Origin: Parasponia andersonii | Taxonomy: Eukaryota > Streptophyta > Magnoliopsida > Rosales > Cannabaceae | Length of the DNA: 64,000 nt | Direction of reading: 5' to 3' | Assembly: GCA_002914805.1 (NCBI GenBank) | Contig: JXTB01000002.1 | Coordinates: 1,610,905-1,674,904, forward strand | In this document: positions 51,201-63,915 of the stretch, one piece after another | Position numbering within the stretch: position 1 is the stretch's first letter | Layout: each line of letters opens with the position of its first letter | Notes under the pieces: model-generated | The model's input: the letters and a program-made list of their open reading frames with translations, nothing else | The model's database searches: none | What the model was told of the DNA's origin: nothing | Position numbers and translations under genes: made by a program

Positions 51201-52680
51201 AGTGTACCGATTTCAGGATGATCAGGGAATCTACTAACCAGCTTTAAAGGAGAACGAGCAGATCTGCATAAAGAAAATTATAATTATTATTTAGAAAATA
51301 TATATATATATATATTACAATACGTTCATAGGGCAGTAAGAGCAAAGTAAAAGATAACGGGACATGTCTACCTGTATACATTCCACTTTCCTGTCTGCAA
51401 TTTCTCTGGAAGCACGACACTGTAGCCTTGCTCTGTGACAAATGAATGCCAGCATTGATAATCATTATATACAACAACTATAAATAAATCTGATTGCGAA
51501 CAATAAAAATAAAAATAAGAACTCCTCCCATTTCATCTCAGCCAACAACAAAATCAGATCCAACAAACCATAACTTAATTCAGACATATTTCTAGCACTT
51601 GTCACACCATAAACAGTGTACAGTGAATTAAGAACCAATGAAACAAAATCTTTTGAGTAATGTAATTTGATTTTTCTTTTAGCTTCAAATCCCAATTTCA
51701 GTAATTGAACAGTTTTGCTAAAATATCTCAAGCAGCAACCATCGGTAACTTTTTCTAGTACCATGAAACAATTTTATTGATACATGTCTTTCTCATAACA
51801 AACATACTCTTCACCTTCAATCAGTCAACTCTAAATGAAACCAGTTTACAAATTCAACTTCCTTGTACTTGAACCAATAGAAAGTTAAAAAGTGTTCAGT
51901 GTTTGTAACACAAAAGTGGAACAAAACAAAGTATGGGGACTGAAATTAATCAAATATCCATGCCCCTAGAATTCCAAATATTCTACCAATGAAAACGACA
52001 CAGGCCACTTAGAAAGAACATTATGAAAAAAAAAAAAAACCAACAACAACAGCAACAACTACAAACATGAAAAGGGGCGTTAATACCAAACAAGATAAAA
52101 AGTGGCTCAACACAACAATTGCTAAGAACCCAAATCAAAGAATTGGAGCTCATGCTCATAAAATTAACACAATCTTAATTTTCTTTCTTAGATTTACTTT
52201 TTTCCAATATAAAACCAAAAATTTGGAAAAAAAAAAGCCCCTTTATCTATCCACATAGAAAGATCGAAAGTGAATCTGTTAGAAACAACTTTAAGTGAAT
52301 CATTGTTACAAGTCTAATTTAAACTGTACAAAAAGACTACGATTGATGAAAAGAGAAAATCCACAGCCAATGGAAGAAAAAGAAAGATCTGAATTGTACT
52401 GAATCTAAAAGGCACGACCTTTACGTAAAGTAACATCAATATTGCCTTAGCAAAAAGCATATGCGATCCTAAAAGCAGAGAACTCGGCCTATCATATAAA
52501 ATACACATATATAAACACATATACACACGCGTATATTCAGACTATGATTCTGCTTTTAACGTTACCGGACGCAAACTCGCCGGCGGTGGCGTTAAGCCGG
52601 AGAAGAGACGACGAATCGCCGGATTCGATGAAATGGGCGTTAACCGCTTCAAAACGTCGCTGAGAAACCGCCGAATCCAT
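45276..52680 (-). CDS. LACS7: Peroxisomal long-chain acyl-CoA synthetase (LACS6/7 type)
   Basis: Activates long-chain fatty acids to acyl-CoA with ATP and CoA in peroxisomes, feeding beta-oxidation. Exons: 52680-52566, 51432-51372, 51263-51186, 51043-50972, 50878-50797, 50557-50452, 50367-50291, 49871-49827, 49726-49640, 49508-49419, 49310-49231, 49127-49034, 48667-48579, 48484-48396, 48063-47934, 47789-47671, 47076-46953, 46866-46780, 46121-46018, 45903-45818, 45713-45627, 45538-45452, 45374-45276; 695 aa (Arabidopsis LACS7 is 700). The AMP-binding P-loop [11 protein letters not shown] is at 262-272, YGMTETS at 442-448, GWLHTGD at 521-527 and [14 protein letters not shown] at 541-554. The C-terminus is SKL, a canonical PTS1. 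An N-terminal RFEAVNAHF (9-17) is a diverged PTS2. PTS1 favours LACS7 over LACS6. Introns 21 and 22 have GC donors (CAG|GCATGT, AAG|GCAAGT). Confidence 0.96.
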
Positions 52681-55600
52681 GGAAGCTAAGCTTCAAGGAT
52701 TAAAAATAATAATTTTCTATATTTGGTCTCGTTGCAGTAATGAATATGAGTCTGTTATACGAATCGATATTTTCTGTTTGGTTCCCGGGATAATGTGTGA
52801 GAAAGATAGAGATGAGGGGCACCCAATCCAACGCTAAACGGCTGAAGATAATGACGTCGTTATTTGGACAAATTTATATAAAACTAAAAAAACTCGGACA
52901 TGGATATAAATGTATAGATATACATATACATATATAGAGTTCTTGTCGTGCTAAAATTCGCCTAGAGGTCCCGGTTCTTAACCGACACCCAAGTTCTTTT
53001 TGTTTTAATTATTAAGACCTTTCTATTAGCTTTATTCATCTATTAATTTTCTTTTTTATTTTTATTTTTTTGTTTGATTGCGNTTTTTTTTTTTTTTTTA
53101 AACCTTCGTGGAAACTTTTGATAATTTTTCTATTTCTATTCTCAGCCTAAATTCTAAATTCTAGTATTTGTAATTTTGTGTCCGTCACCGTCAGTAAAGT
53201 GGGTGAGACTCGGTCTGGATCCTTGTTTCTGTTTTTTTGTTTTTTGTTTTTTTTTTTTTTAAAACGAAATAATAGTGTAGAACTATGATCATCCTACGTG
53301 AAGGTTGCGCTTATATTTTTATATTTTGTATTTTAATTATTCGCAAATTTTATAATTTGTATTTTGATCATTATTAATTTTTTAAATTTAAAATTTATAA
53401 TAAATTTATACGTCAAATATCAATTTTAACATTGAGTTATCTCTTTTAAACTTTAAACATATAAATTTAAGAAGTTATCCAAATTTAAAGCTTATTAAAA
53501 AATTAATAACTCAATTAATAAATATTAGAAAAGATTAAGTTTTTTGCAATTTTTAATGTAATTGTTTAATATTTGATATTTTAGTTATTAATTTTAATTA
53601 TATTTAAGTTTTAATTATTTTCTACATATATCTCATTAAAGTTTAAAAAATGTATTTTGTTAAATTAAATAGTCAAAATTAGTGTTGGATCAAAATAAGA
53701 TATAATTTGTTATAAATTTTTAATCTAAAGGTTAATATTGATAATAGTTAAATTGTAAAATAATTAGTAAAATGTAAAATATAAAAATATAATTAACTCT
53801 ATGTTAAAATATAAACATAAATAGCAACACAAAAATTAATGTGACAAAAATTTACTCTAACTTCTTTCTTTCTTTTTCGTCCTTCTCTTTTATTTGGTGC
53901 ATCAGCTTTGCAATTGAATGGCCCTATTTATAGGCATCCGGCAGGAAATATCTCTTAGAGGCATAATAGCATCTCAAAGTAAAGTGATGTTATGAATGCT
54001 TTTCTCTCTAAAGTATCTACTGATACTAATGCTACGTTGGGTAAGAGGGAGAAGGGAAAGGACATAAAAGATATGAGATAAAATGAAGGAAAAAAAAAGG
54101 TTGTTTGGCACTTTGAGGGAGGAGAAGACAAAGAGAACAGAAAGAAATAGGAGAAAAAATTGGTGGACAGGAGAGAAAACGAGGAAAAAACCTATTTAGT
54201 TTAGTTGGTAGGAGGATTGAGATTTGCACGTGATTTTAAAAATAATAATAATAAAAGTGAATTAATTATTTTAGAATAAATTAATTTTCTGTCCTCTATG
54301 TCTCAATCAACCATATTGAAAAGTTATTTTCTTTATCATGGTATATATTTTTTCTCTTTTTTTTTTTTTTCTCTCCCATCTTATTCCTTTCTGCCATAGG
54401 TCAAGTGAAAGAAAGGGACGATGGCAATCTCCCAATACTTCCAAGTTGACATTTATGCCGTCCAATAAAGAAAAATGTTATAGGGTACCAGTAGTGCTTA
54501 GTTTCACAATGATGTGTCAGTCTTTTTTTGATTAATCATAATTATAATTCAGGTGAAAATTTAGTAGGATTCAATTTATTAATTAAATTATTCAGTAACA
54601 AACAGACATATCATTGTGGTGTTGGACACCAATGTCTTGTAACATTACTCTCCAATAAAAATAGAATAATTTGTTCTCCAATTGTTTTCTCTTAAATTCT
54701 AAAACTAGTCGCTTTGATTTAGTCTCTCTCTTAATTCTACCTTCTTCATTTCTGAACGATATTGGGTGATTCGTACGCGGCATTTTTCATTGTTTACGAA
54801 CTATCTACTGTATAGACACATAAATTTTGTTCCAAATTGTTCGAAAAGATAAATCAATAAATGATGAGTGCAAGCTATCATTGAGAATTAGTATCTTTTT
54901 GGACGGACCTACATAAAGATCTCGCTCTCAACAATGAAACTTTCAAGCCTAAATCCACGGACAAATTTAAGATTTCCTTATTTGTTTTATATATGGATAT
55001 ACCCCTCCATATCGCCATGGAACAGAATGTTTAATTTTCAAGCATATAGCTTTTTGATAGAGAAATATATGCATATAATATATAGGGACGAGGTTTCAAC
55101 GAAGATTTTTGTTTTTCTTTATGGATGAATGAGTACTCTAATTTGGACCATTAGATATTAATTTGATAGTTATAATAATATTAGTAATTTTCATATAATT
55201 AAAATATATAAATATAAAAAATTATTTAAAACATAAAAGTAAGTAACCTAATGAGTTAGACAATCTTCTTTTATTATTATTATTGAAAATCCTCAAAATG
55301 GAGGTATATTTAACAATTAATCTTATTTAAAGTTTTAAAAAATAGAAATTAATTAGCATACAAAGTTTAAGCTAATTCATGAATAATGTTTTTTTTTAAA
55401 AAAACAAAAACAAATTTTCTTTCAATATAATTCTTTATGTATTTTTTTTCTTTAGTTCATTTCATTGAATTAACTATAAAGAATAATAAAGCTAATGGTT
55501 ATTTCTTAATATTGGTTATTCCCATTTAAATATGAAATTAATTAAAATGCGTATAAATTTTAAGCTTTTCACAATTCATATATACTAAATGAAGAGCCAA

Positions 55601-57170
55601 CTTCATGTATAAAGTTTTTTTTTAAAACAGATTTTCTTTCAATATATTTCATTTACCTATCATAGTTTTTTTTTAATAGAAAAAAAAAAAGAAAAGAAAA
55701 CAACATATTCCTAATATAAAAGTTATACCGACCTTGGAATTTACCTCTTCTCTAGTGAAAAAGAAATTTGAAAATATTGAATTTATAATAGTACCTATAG
55801 TTTCAAATTAAAGAAAATTAAAAATAATAAAACTTTAAAGTTAAAATTCGAAAAGAAAAGAAATAAAAAAATTATTAATTACTAAATATAAATTAAATGA
55901 CTTGTTGTAGGTTATTTCTAAATTGATCAAATTTACTCGTATAGAGAACAAAAATAAAATTATTCATTGAAAACTCGCCTAATATATAGTAAATTTTTAA
56001 GACCAGCACATGTAGTATACGATTTATCATCACTACTCAATCAGTGATAATGTTTAATCCATTTATAATAAGTTTTAATCAAAAAATTCAATACAATAGC
56101 TGAGACCCTAGTATTCTTCATATCCCTAGTGTTCTTCATATAGTTATGCTGGAAAGACAGGGTTGAATAGCTATGTTCCACCGAAGGAGAAATTTTTATT
56201 CAAAAGTAAATGACCCAGCTAGATGGCAATTGAAATTAAATACCAAAATTACCCTCGTAGCAGTTAGAGCTCTTTCTCCTACTTTCTTCACGTAATCTCA
56301 ATATTTTTCTCCTACTTTCTTCATGTAATCTCAATATTTTACCAACTACCTACGAGCTACGACGCAGATCTTATTGAACCACTGGAAGATTAGCAAGTAA
56401 CACTACGTTCCAATTTCAACCATTGACGTTTCTTCGAGTCCATTAATAGAACTTGCGACTTTTTGTTTCAAATTCTAAATAAGTAAACTAATAAATGACA
56501 AGTGCAAAGCATCTTTGAGAATTGAAAAACTCCTTTTTAAGTGGATATAAAAATTTACCTATAATTGATTGTTAATATTTTTGGGTAGACCTATGCAAAA
56601 ATTAAAACTTTCTTTAATGAACCTTTCAAGCAATCAAATAACAAATTTATCTATTTAAGATTCCCTTATTTGCTTTGTATTCTCCATATGATTCCTTTTC
56701 TTTATCAAAAACAAAAAGGCCACACCAGACATTTTCCTCTTGTTGAATCATGATGTTGCTACTAGAGCAACCAATCTGGATTCGTCACTTTGGCCTCACA
56801 ATACTGTTCTTCTGTTAGCTTTCACAAGTTCGATTTTGCAATAACTTTCACATTTCACAAATAAAAAGATGAAAATGGATACAGCAGAAGAAACAACGAC
56901 GAACATCTTTCTAGCAAATTTGTCATTCTACTACGTTACCATCTTGCAGAAGTATAATTTTGAAGTTTCTAATCCTTCAACCTGTACTTCCATGGCCGGT
57001 TACAGGATGTAAATGAGTACCCAACTGAGCTCCCCTGCATAGCCATCTCGAAGTAGAACCGAAGTGAAGCGATAACTTTACATCATCCAATCCGAATCGA
57101 ACTGAGGATTTAACCAGGAAAAAAGAAAACTTGTATACCTAAAACCTAGTAACTATGTTCTGTTATCCTT
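52681..57170. other. Gene-free region between LACS7 promoter and cyclin 3' end
   Basis: Bases 52681-52900 hold the LACS7 leader and promoter. The remainder is AT-rich with no supportable gene. Related non-tandem copies occur at about 54830-55000 and 56465-56690 (AATAAATGA-AAGTGCAA, TTGAGAATT, ACTTTC-CAAGC-AAAT, TTAAGATT-CCTTATTTG), at about 55375-55440 and 55600-55650, and a 34-bp tandem pair (TTTCTCCTACTTTCTTCA) at 56272-56341. Confidence 0.55.
53083..53083. other. Ambiguous base (N)
   Basis: A single N lies at the start of a T homopolymer of about 17 bases. It is an assembly or base-calling uncertainty, not biology. Confidence 0.99.
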
Positions 57171-60100
57171 TTAGAAGAGCTCCATCAATTGCTGCGTCAC
57201 ATCTGCATTAACAATCAGACATGTTATCATATAAAGGAGAAAAAAATCACAGGCTGCTAATCATTGTGAACCAAATACGTTTAAAATACGAACTTCATTC
57301 AAAAACACAACGAAAGATAAAAGGGAAATAGAAAAGAGAACAAAAGAGAAATTCCCATATGTGATTAGAGGACAACTTTTATTTCTTTCCATTTAATTTT
57401 GTTTTGTTTCCTTTTCTTTTCTTTTCTTTTCTTTGTATGACAAAAATGGTGATCAAATGGGCACAAACACAAAGGACTTCCAATACTATATCAGACACCC
57501 AAATGCATCCATTTTCTTCCCTCTTTCCTCGTCAGAAGGTGTATTTCTGTCATATTTAACACACACAACCCACCCCCCCACCCCTCAAAAATTAAAAAAC
57601 AAAAGTGTGCAAATTACCTTGAAGAATCACTGGTGTTGTTTGGAATTCTTGCCAGATATTCCGATAAGAAGCTAGGTCCATATGCAGAAATTTAGCAGCA
57701 AGGTAAGTGGCTCCAGCAGCAATATGATGCGGTTTGAACTGCAGCCACAATGAACTTCGAAGCCTAGAAAAATTACAAACTTGCCGTCAACTTTTAGAGA
57801 TTGCAATAAAAAAAACTACTGCTCAGGAAGCAGAAAAATATATAGATAGTCAAATCAAACCATCCGGAGCAATAGTTACGACAGGAATTGTCTCGTACAT
57901 CCTAGCATGTATATTTCGACACTGATAAGAACTCAGCTACAAAGTACCAGAGTAAACACACAAAATTATAATTCAAAGCAAGATAACCATAAAGCAGGCT
58001 TTCGTTTCGAGAGAAAAAAGCAAGACATTTTCTTCTTACCAACTAAAAATGCAGCAACTCAGGTAGAATATTTTCCAAGACTCTGCAGGATGTTGATAGA
58101 GTACCAAAACTACAACATACATGTTATACCCATCTAGAGAGAACACATCACAATCCCAGGCCCAATTCAGCTGCAGGGGCAGTTTACGCCAGATACATAT
58201 ATGGGAAAGCAAACAGGATACAGCAGGGTATTGCAAATAGTCAAACTTCTCAAAAAAGATCCACGACCTTCCACTCAATAGCTGGATCCGGACAAGCTTG
58301 TGAAAACACATGTTTTCATGCTCACTTAGCATGAAAACTAAACTAGCATATACCAACCCAAAAATCATCCACCGAACACCATATTTGTAGGCATGAGAAG
58401 AAGGAAGCACCGTTTACATCATAATAATAAGATTATGAGAACTAGTTCAAGTCCTGATGTATCTCATACTAGACTATTTATAATCATACATGTTAGGAAA
58501 GTTTTCAGATTACAAAGGCAGCTCTGGAAAACATCTTCAATTTCATTAGATGTGATCAAACAGAATCTTGTAGGGAAAACCAGAATGGTTTCTTCTGAGC
58601 AGTTAGGAGTATGACTCTAAGATGAATGTCAACAATTAATGATATGTATATATACTTCATACAACATCCAAGCAGCCACTTCATCTTAACTCAATTGCAA
58701 CTGACTTCAGTTTCCAGTGCAGGGTAGTTTTGTTATTAATAAAAAAACATTTGCTTCCTACTTCAAATAAAGCCATGAAAGGAAGAGGTCTCTGACGGTA
58801 TGGATAAAAACACGAAGCAACTTAATTAAATTAGAGCAGAAGGGAAAGTAGCCGCAATCAGGGGAAAAAAAAAACAAAAAATTTATTTATTTGAGGTCTA
58901 TGGTGGAGGTAAGGGGAAGAGGGATTAAGATAAATCCTATAAATAACTTGGGAGGCCCTTAAGCCCCATCTCCATCTGTCCAAGATATACATATATATAT
59001 ATATATATATATATGCAAATATGAGAAAATTATTGAAAACTGTAGGCTTCCACCAAAATTGGGAATATCTCAAGTCTATGTTTCTTGTTAATGTGCATTG
59101 GACGTGCAAGTTCATCTGTTCTTTTTCACATTAAAGAAACGGTTACTTACCATAACAAGCAAAACATCATAAAGTAACAGTATTAGCGAATAATAGTAAC
59201 ACTTGAGACCAGCTGGGAAGGTGCCTGGCTGGCAGGATATAAAAAAAGAAAAAGCCAGAGGACAACAAATTGCTTTTCCAAACTGAGATTCTCTTTTCAT
59301 TTTCTCCAGTATTTATAATAAATAAATAAATGTGATGATGAGAAGATAGACAGACTGGTAATACTAGTAATAAAATAGTAGTAGTAGCATTTTCTACGGT
59401 ATAATAATTATTAGTAGTAGTAGTAGTAGTAGTACTGGTAATGAATGACTCTGAGTGGTAGACTAGTATTAGTAGTAATGAATGATTGTGAGTAGTAGTA
59501 GTAGTAGCAGTAATAACAATAATAACAAAAATAATCATAATCGTAATTTTGAGACTATTAATTACCTCAAGAAAAAAAGTAATAATAACAGAAGTTGTGC
59601 AATTGAATTAGGATAACTGTATAAGAACTAACTAGGATTTTATGGAGAAAGAGAAATTAATAAGAGCGAAAAAGGCCAAAAACAAAGTTTAGGACAGACG
59701 CTATATGTATCATACCAAATGTTAAAAAGTTTATAATAGTTATACAACACTACTAAACTTCAATAAAATACTACAAATACGATAAGCTCTATTGAACAAG
59801 TAAATTAATTTAATGGATTATTTGTGATTTTTTCTTTTAAAAAAAAAACTAAAACTAAAACATAAAAAAGATATATAAACATTTCCATTTTTTAAAATTG
59901 GTGATCAAATTGCAACTGAAAGATACGATAATGGAAAAAAATACTATAAGGTTTGCTTGGCAGGAATATAATTGGTGGGACACTATCAAGAACTTCACCG
60001 AGACCCACCAAATAGAGTGCAAAGTCTGTACCACAATCGGGTAAGCAATAGGTAAAAGAAGTAACAATATCAATATTTATCCAGAAAAACACACAGACAC

Positions 60101-63100
60101 GCACACACACACTCACAAAGTTTTGCTAATAACAAAATAACTCTTATAGGAAGATACTGAGTTTTTAAAAAACTTTAATAGAACATAAAAATAATACCTT
60201 TAGTCAAAGAATGTTTTACTAAAAAATAATACTTTTGAGTATAGGCAGATATTGAGTCTTTAAATTACTTTAATAAAACATAAAGTAATTCGTTTAGTGG
60301 ACAACCAAAAAAAAAAGTGTAATTTGACTAAAGGAACAAATTGACTTGAGTTATTTTGTTCGCAACTTTATTTGAACAAGATTAGATAAAAAAATAAAAA
60401 AATAAATAAAAAATTCACCCTATAAAAGTTGAGAATGAAAGTCGAGTTTTCTCCTTTAAATCTTTCTATCTCAAGGGGTTTAAAGGAGAATATGGATTAG
60501 TACATTCAAAATACTTTCTGCCATCCCATTTTAGGTGAATAAAAATTAAAAAATAAAAAATAAAAAAGCACTGAAGAATATAGTGATCAGGATAGAACTT
60601 TAGCAAGGAGAGCCCCCTCTCCAACACCCCCTCTCCCCCTCCTCTTCCAACCTCTAAGTATGTCAAAACAAGCAGCCACTGTCCCTCCCAATTACCATAC
60701 TGCATTGCTTAAAGCATTATCGTTCTTCTTCCTCTTCATTACTTTTTTTCCCAACCAGTCCACAACAGGAAGGGGGCCGGATCAACTGTTAAAGCAATTA
60801 CACAAAGGATGCTTACTGACCTAAAGGAACTATTTGCACACAAAGTGCAAACATATACAGTGCAGCCCTCTACCACCCACCAAAATGAAAACAAGCAAAC
60901 CTGGAGGACTAAAACCTGGACCAACAACCAAGTGAGGCAGCTATATGTTACAGACTCTGTCTGTATGGGACTCGAGAGGATTTATGCCAAGAAAAACCCA
61001 TAATAGGAAAGAGAAGAAACATAGACAAATAATTTGGGTTCTGTGGCTACATCCAGTAGCCAACAACCAACTTCATCGTACTATAAGCAAGTCATCCGTC
61101 ATATATCAGCAATTTACTTCAGATGCAATGGAAAAAAGAAAAAAAAAACTTTCCAAGAACAGCATATTAATCCTCCAGCTAAGAATATCAAACAGGGCAG
61201 CACGCTAATCTTGTGTACATCCTGCAATTATATGCATGCCAAAATAATCAATAACCCATCATATCTACACATAGCAGTTGCTCTAAAAAAGAAATTAGTG
61301 ACACAAGCAACACATTTATGAACCATTAGAGAACAGGAAGAAAACCAGTGCACTCTCTCCCAAGGCCTAGCCTCCTCCACAAATCAAGAATCTGCATTTG
61401 TCTTGCGACCCTAGCATCCGAGGTCAAAAACTCCCACTCCTTACGCTAAATTTGTATAGAACTACTTGGCAAAATACAAAGAAGGATTCGGAAAAGTAAC
61501 CAAACATATAGCACCTGACGAATGTAAAGGATCGGATTACTGAACAAAAATAAAGCCAGACACATGCATGGTGTGCATCATGTTGGTAACTTTAAGATGA
61601 GCCAACTAATTTTATACAGAGGCAATGAGGTATTTGCTAGAAATATTGCACCAATAATTACATAAAAACACAAATAAATCCAACAAAAGGAACAACATGT
61701 GGAAGACGAATTTACCCTTCACTGATAAGGTTTAGTGCCAGATTCACCAACATGGTTTGAGAAAGACCTAATTTGTTAAGAACAGACGTAAGAGGATCAT
61801 ATGGATGCTGCACATTCAGTTCAAAGTTTAAGGTAGTCAGTATCATATTTTCAGCCTCAATCACCCGCTCCCTATACTGCTCAAACCAGTCCTGTTCAAC
61901 ACAAAACCATAGACAAATCAGCATATGAAACGTAATGTTTTGCGCCTCAAATTCAAAATAGGAAAAAAAAAATTAACTCAAGTTAAAACCTTTCAATTAG
62001 CAACTAACAAGAACAGAGACTTCTGAGATTGCAAACCAACAAGAAATGTTTTCATGTTATGTTCTTCTTCTAGAACAATTAATTAACAAAAAGAAAATCA
62101 TGTAGATACTTACAACGGGGAGCAGATAGGACAAGAAAGTCATATCCTGCTTATGGAAAATTTCACAAGATGCTTTCAACACATTATTCAAAGGACGCGG
62201 TGTCTCCTCGGACTTAGCAGCCAGAAAAAGGGCAGCTGTAGCAATCAACTACACAAGAGATAAATCAGTTAAAAAAATTTGTTTTTCACTTCTTATTGCC
62301 TAAAAAAATACCATTAAAAAAAATAATAATGGAACTTGTTCAATGGTATAGAAAAATGAACAAAAGTCCGAAAACTCACGAATCTATCGTGGCAAGCATG
62401 TGACCTACGAACGAAAAACCGATGGCACAATACCATGGCAGTACCAATAGTAGTTTGTGGCCTGCAAGACACAAGATATTATTAACAATTACATGTAATC
62501 TTAACGAGGGAAAAAAAAAAACACTTTAAATCAAGAGGCTTACAATTCAAGGCGTAAGCCAACATTCTGAATGAAGGCACAATACGAGTACCGCAAATGC
62601 GTTTCACGCAGCGCATCTATCCCGTCTTTCCTTGACGGGGAGTGTCTGTCAATCTCATCCCTCGACATGAAAACCGGCTCATCATCGTCCAATTTCGATC
62701 GGTCCCGTTTACAGGAAGTGGTGGACGTCAAGGCATCGTAATTGAATCTCGTAGGAGGCCCGGAATTAAAACAGGTAGAAGTAGCGAAGTCATACACATT
62801 GGGGGGTGGCAAATAAGGTCTACCACTACTATCCCCCCAAGTCGAATCCGAAAACTTTCGCCTCTTCCAAGAGGATCCAAAATTATCAGGCTTATAATCA
62901 TAGTAACTAGAATTATGATTGTAATCCCTATGATTATAATATTTGCCTGAATAGTCATAGGAACCGTAAAAACTCCTCATATAACCACCATTGTTTCTGG
63001 TCCTATTACGACTATTGTTAGCATTATTATTAGTATTGAAATTGTTTCTAGTTAACGAAGACCAGTACTCATCATGAATTGTTCCCCCTTGTGGACGAAA

Positions 63101-63118
63101 GTTTCGCATAAACGACAT
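57171..63118 (-). CDS. Cyclin T1-family protein (P-TEFb-type cyclin, CYCT1;3-like)
   Basis: Nuclear cyclin expected to pair with a CDK9/CDKC kinase that phosphorylates the RNA polymerase II tail. Coding exons: 63118-62544, 62461-62380, 62248-62114, 61891-61716, 57763-57618, 57202-57171; 381 aa, all GT-AG. Residues 1-150 are low-complexity, rich in Asn, Tyr, Arg and Ser. [18 protein letters not shown] (151-168) is the conserved cyclin-T lead-in, followed by two cyclin folds: [12 protein letters not shown] to [11 protein letters not shown], then [13 protein letters not shown] to [20 protein letters not shown]. It stops right after the second fold (QQLMELF), without the long tail of some T-type cyclins. 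The 3.95-kb intron 4 is far larger than the others. ATG 63118 is chosen because the upstream open frame to 63163 runs into an intron. The subfamily number is an inference. Confidence 0.92.
58989..59014. repeat. (AT)n microsatellite in cyclin intron 4
   Basis: AT dinucleotide run of about 26 bp. Confidence 0.9.
59380..59525. repeat. Interrupted (AGT)n trinucleotide repeat in cyclin intron 4
   Basis: Blocks of TAGTAGTAGTAG appear at about 59382, 59411-59435 and 59493-59510, separated by ATTAGTAGTAATGAATGA-type spacers that are themselves repeated (GAATGACTCTGAGTGGTA, GAATGATTGTGAGTAGTA). It is a decayed compound microsatellite. Confidence 0.8.
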
Positions 63119-63123
63119 AATTC

Positions 63124-63336
63124 CTGGCAATTCACTACATAAAACGACAACCAAAAAAACCATAATCAGATCTGATTATTACACCTTTAATTATATACAC
63201 ACAGACTGAACACAAAAAATTTAAGAGAATCGCATGAAATTTATGCAAAAACAACCAACCGGAACTCCAAACGACATAATAACGCACAAGAGTGAGCGAT
63301 TAAGAGGATTGAAACGACAATTATGGATTTATATAC
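63124..63336 (-). other. Intron in the cyclin 5' untranslated region
   Basis: A donor ATCAAG|GTATAT (after 63337) and an acceptor GCCAG (63125-63124) place a 213-bp intron five bases upstream of the ATG at 63118. The leader exon upstream is GA/CT-rich (63338-63480). The presence of both signals explains why an upstream ATG at 63163 would not be translated. Confidence 0.65.
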
Positions 63337-63570
63337 CTTGATCGCAGCGAAGGGAGATCGGGAAACGACAACGATCGGTGAGAAAAAGCTTACAAGAAAA
63401 ACGGGGGTTTTGGAAGCGAGAAAGGGAAAGAGTAAAGGAGGTTGAAGAGAGAAAAAGTGAGGAAGAAGAGGGGAAGCGGTGAGAAAATGGGACAAATATT
63501 ATGGTTTTATGGAAATTAGATAAGAGGCAAAGGCAAAGGTGAACTAACCCAATCAGCCTAACGCACTCCG

Positions 63571-63604
<34 letters not shown>

Positions 63605-63826
63605 TTGTTCTTTGTTTCCAACTTTTTTCTGCTCTCCTTTCTCCGCAGCATAGCGCCTTACACGTAAAAGACTGCTAAACTATGATTGTTATGTTGGGCC
63701 TGGACCATTGGGCCCATGTATGACAACCAGGACTTCTTTTTCGGAAAATTGACCTGGGTAATATAATTTGAAACAAAATAATTTATTTCAATTTAGTCAA
63801 AATTACTACTATTTATTTCAATTTCC

Positions 63827-63915
63827 CCTTTGTTTGAGGTAATAAATCTGTCATTATAAAAACGTTATCTCCTTTGTTTGAGGTAATAAATCTGTCATTA
63901 TAAAAACGTTATCTT
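63827..63915. repeat. Tandem duplication upstream of the cyclin gene
   Basis: TTTGTTTGAGGTAATAAATCTGTCATTATAAAAACGTTATCT-type unit of about 44 bp, present twice in a row and nearly identical. It lies about 700 bp before the start codon, and the high identity suggests a recent event. Confidence 0.9.

Noticed and set aside
51465..51764. 99-codon minus-strand frame upstream of LACS7 exon 2
   Set aside because: Lies in LACS7 intron 1 and does not match the conserved N-terminus.
59167..59538. Thr-rich minus-strand frame of 123 codons
   Set aside because: Translation of the (AGT)n microsatellite within cyclin intron 4.
18066..63118. A functional gene cluster or new biosynthetic/defence system
   Set aside because: The five genes belong to unrelated pathways, have separate promoters and match conserved eudicot order, so no joint system is supported.
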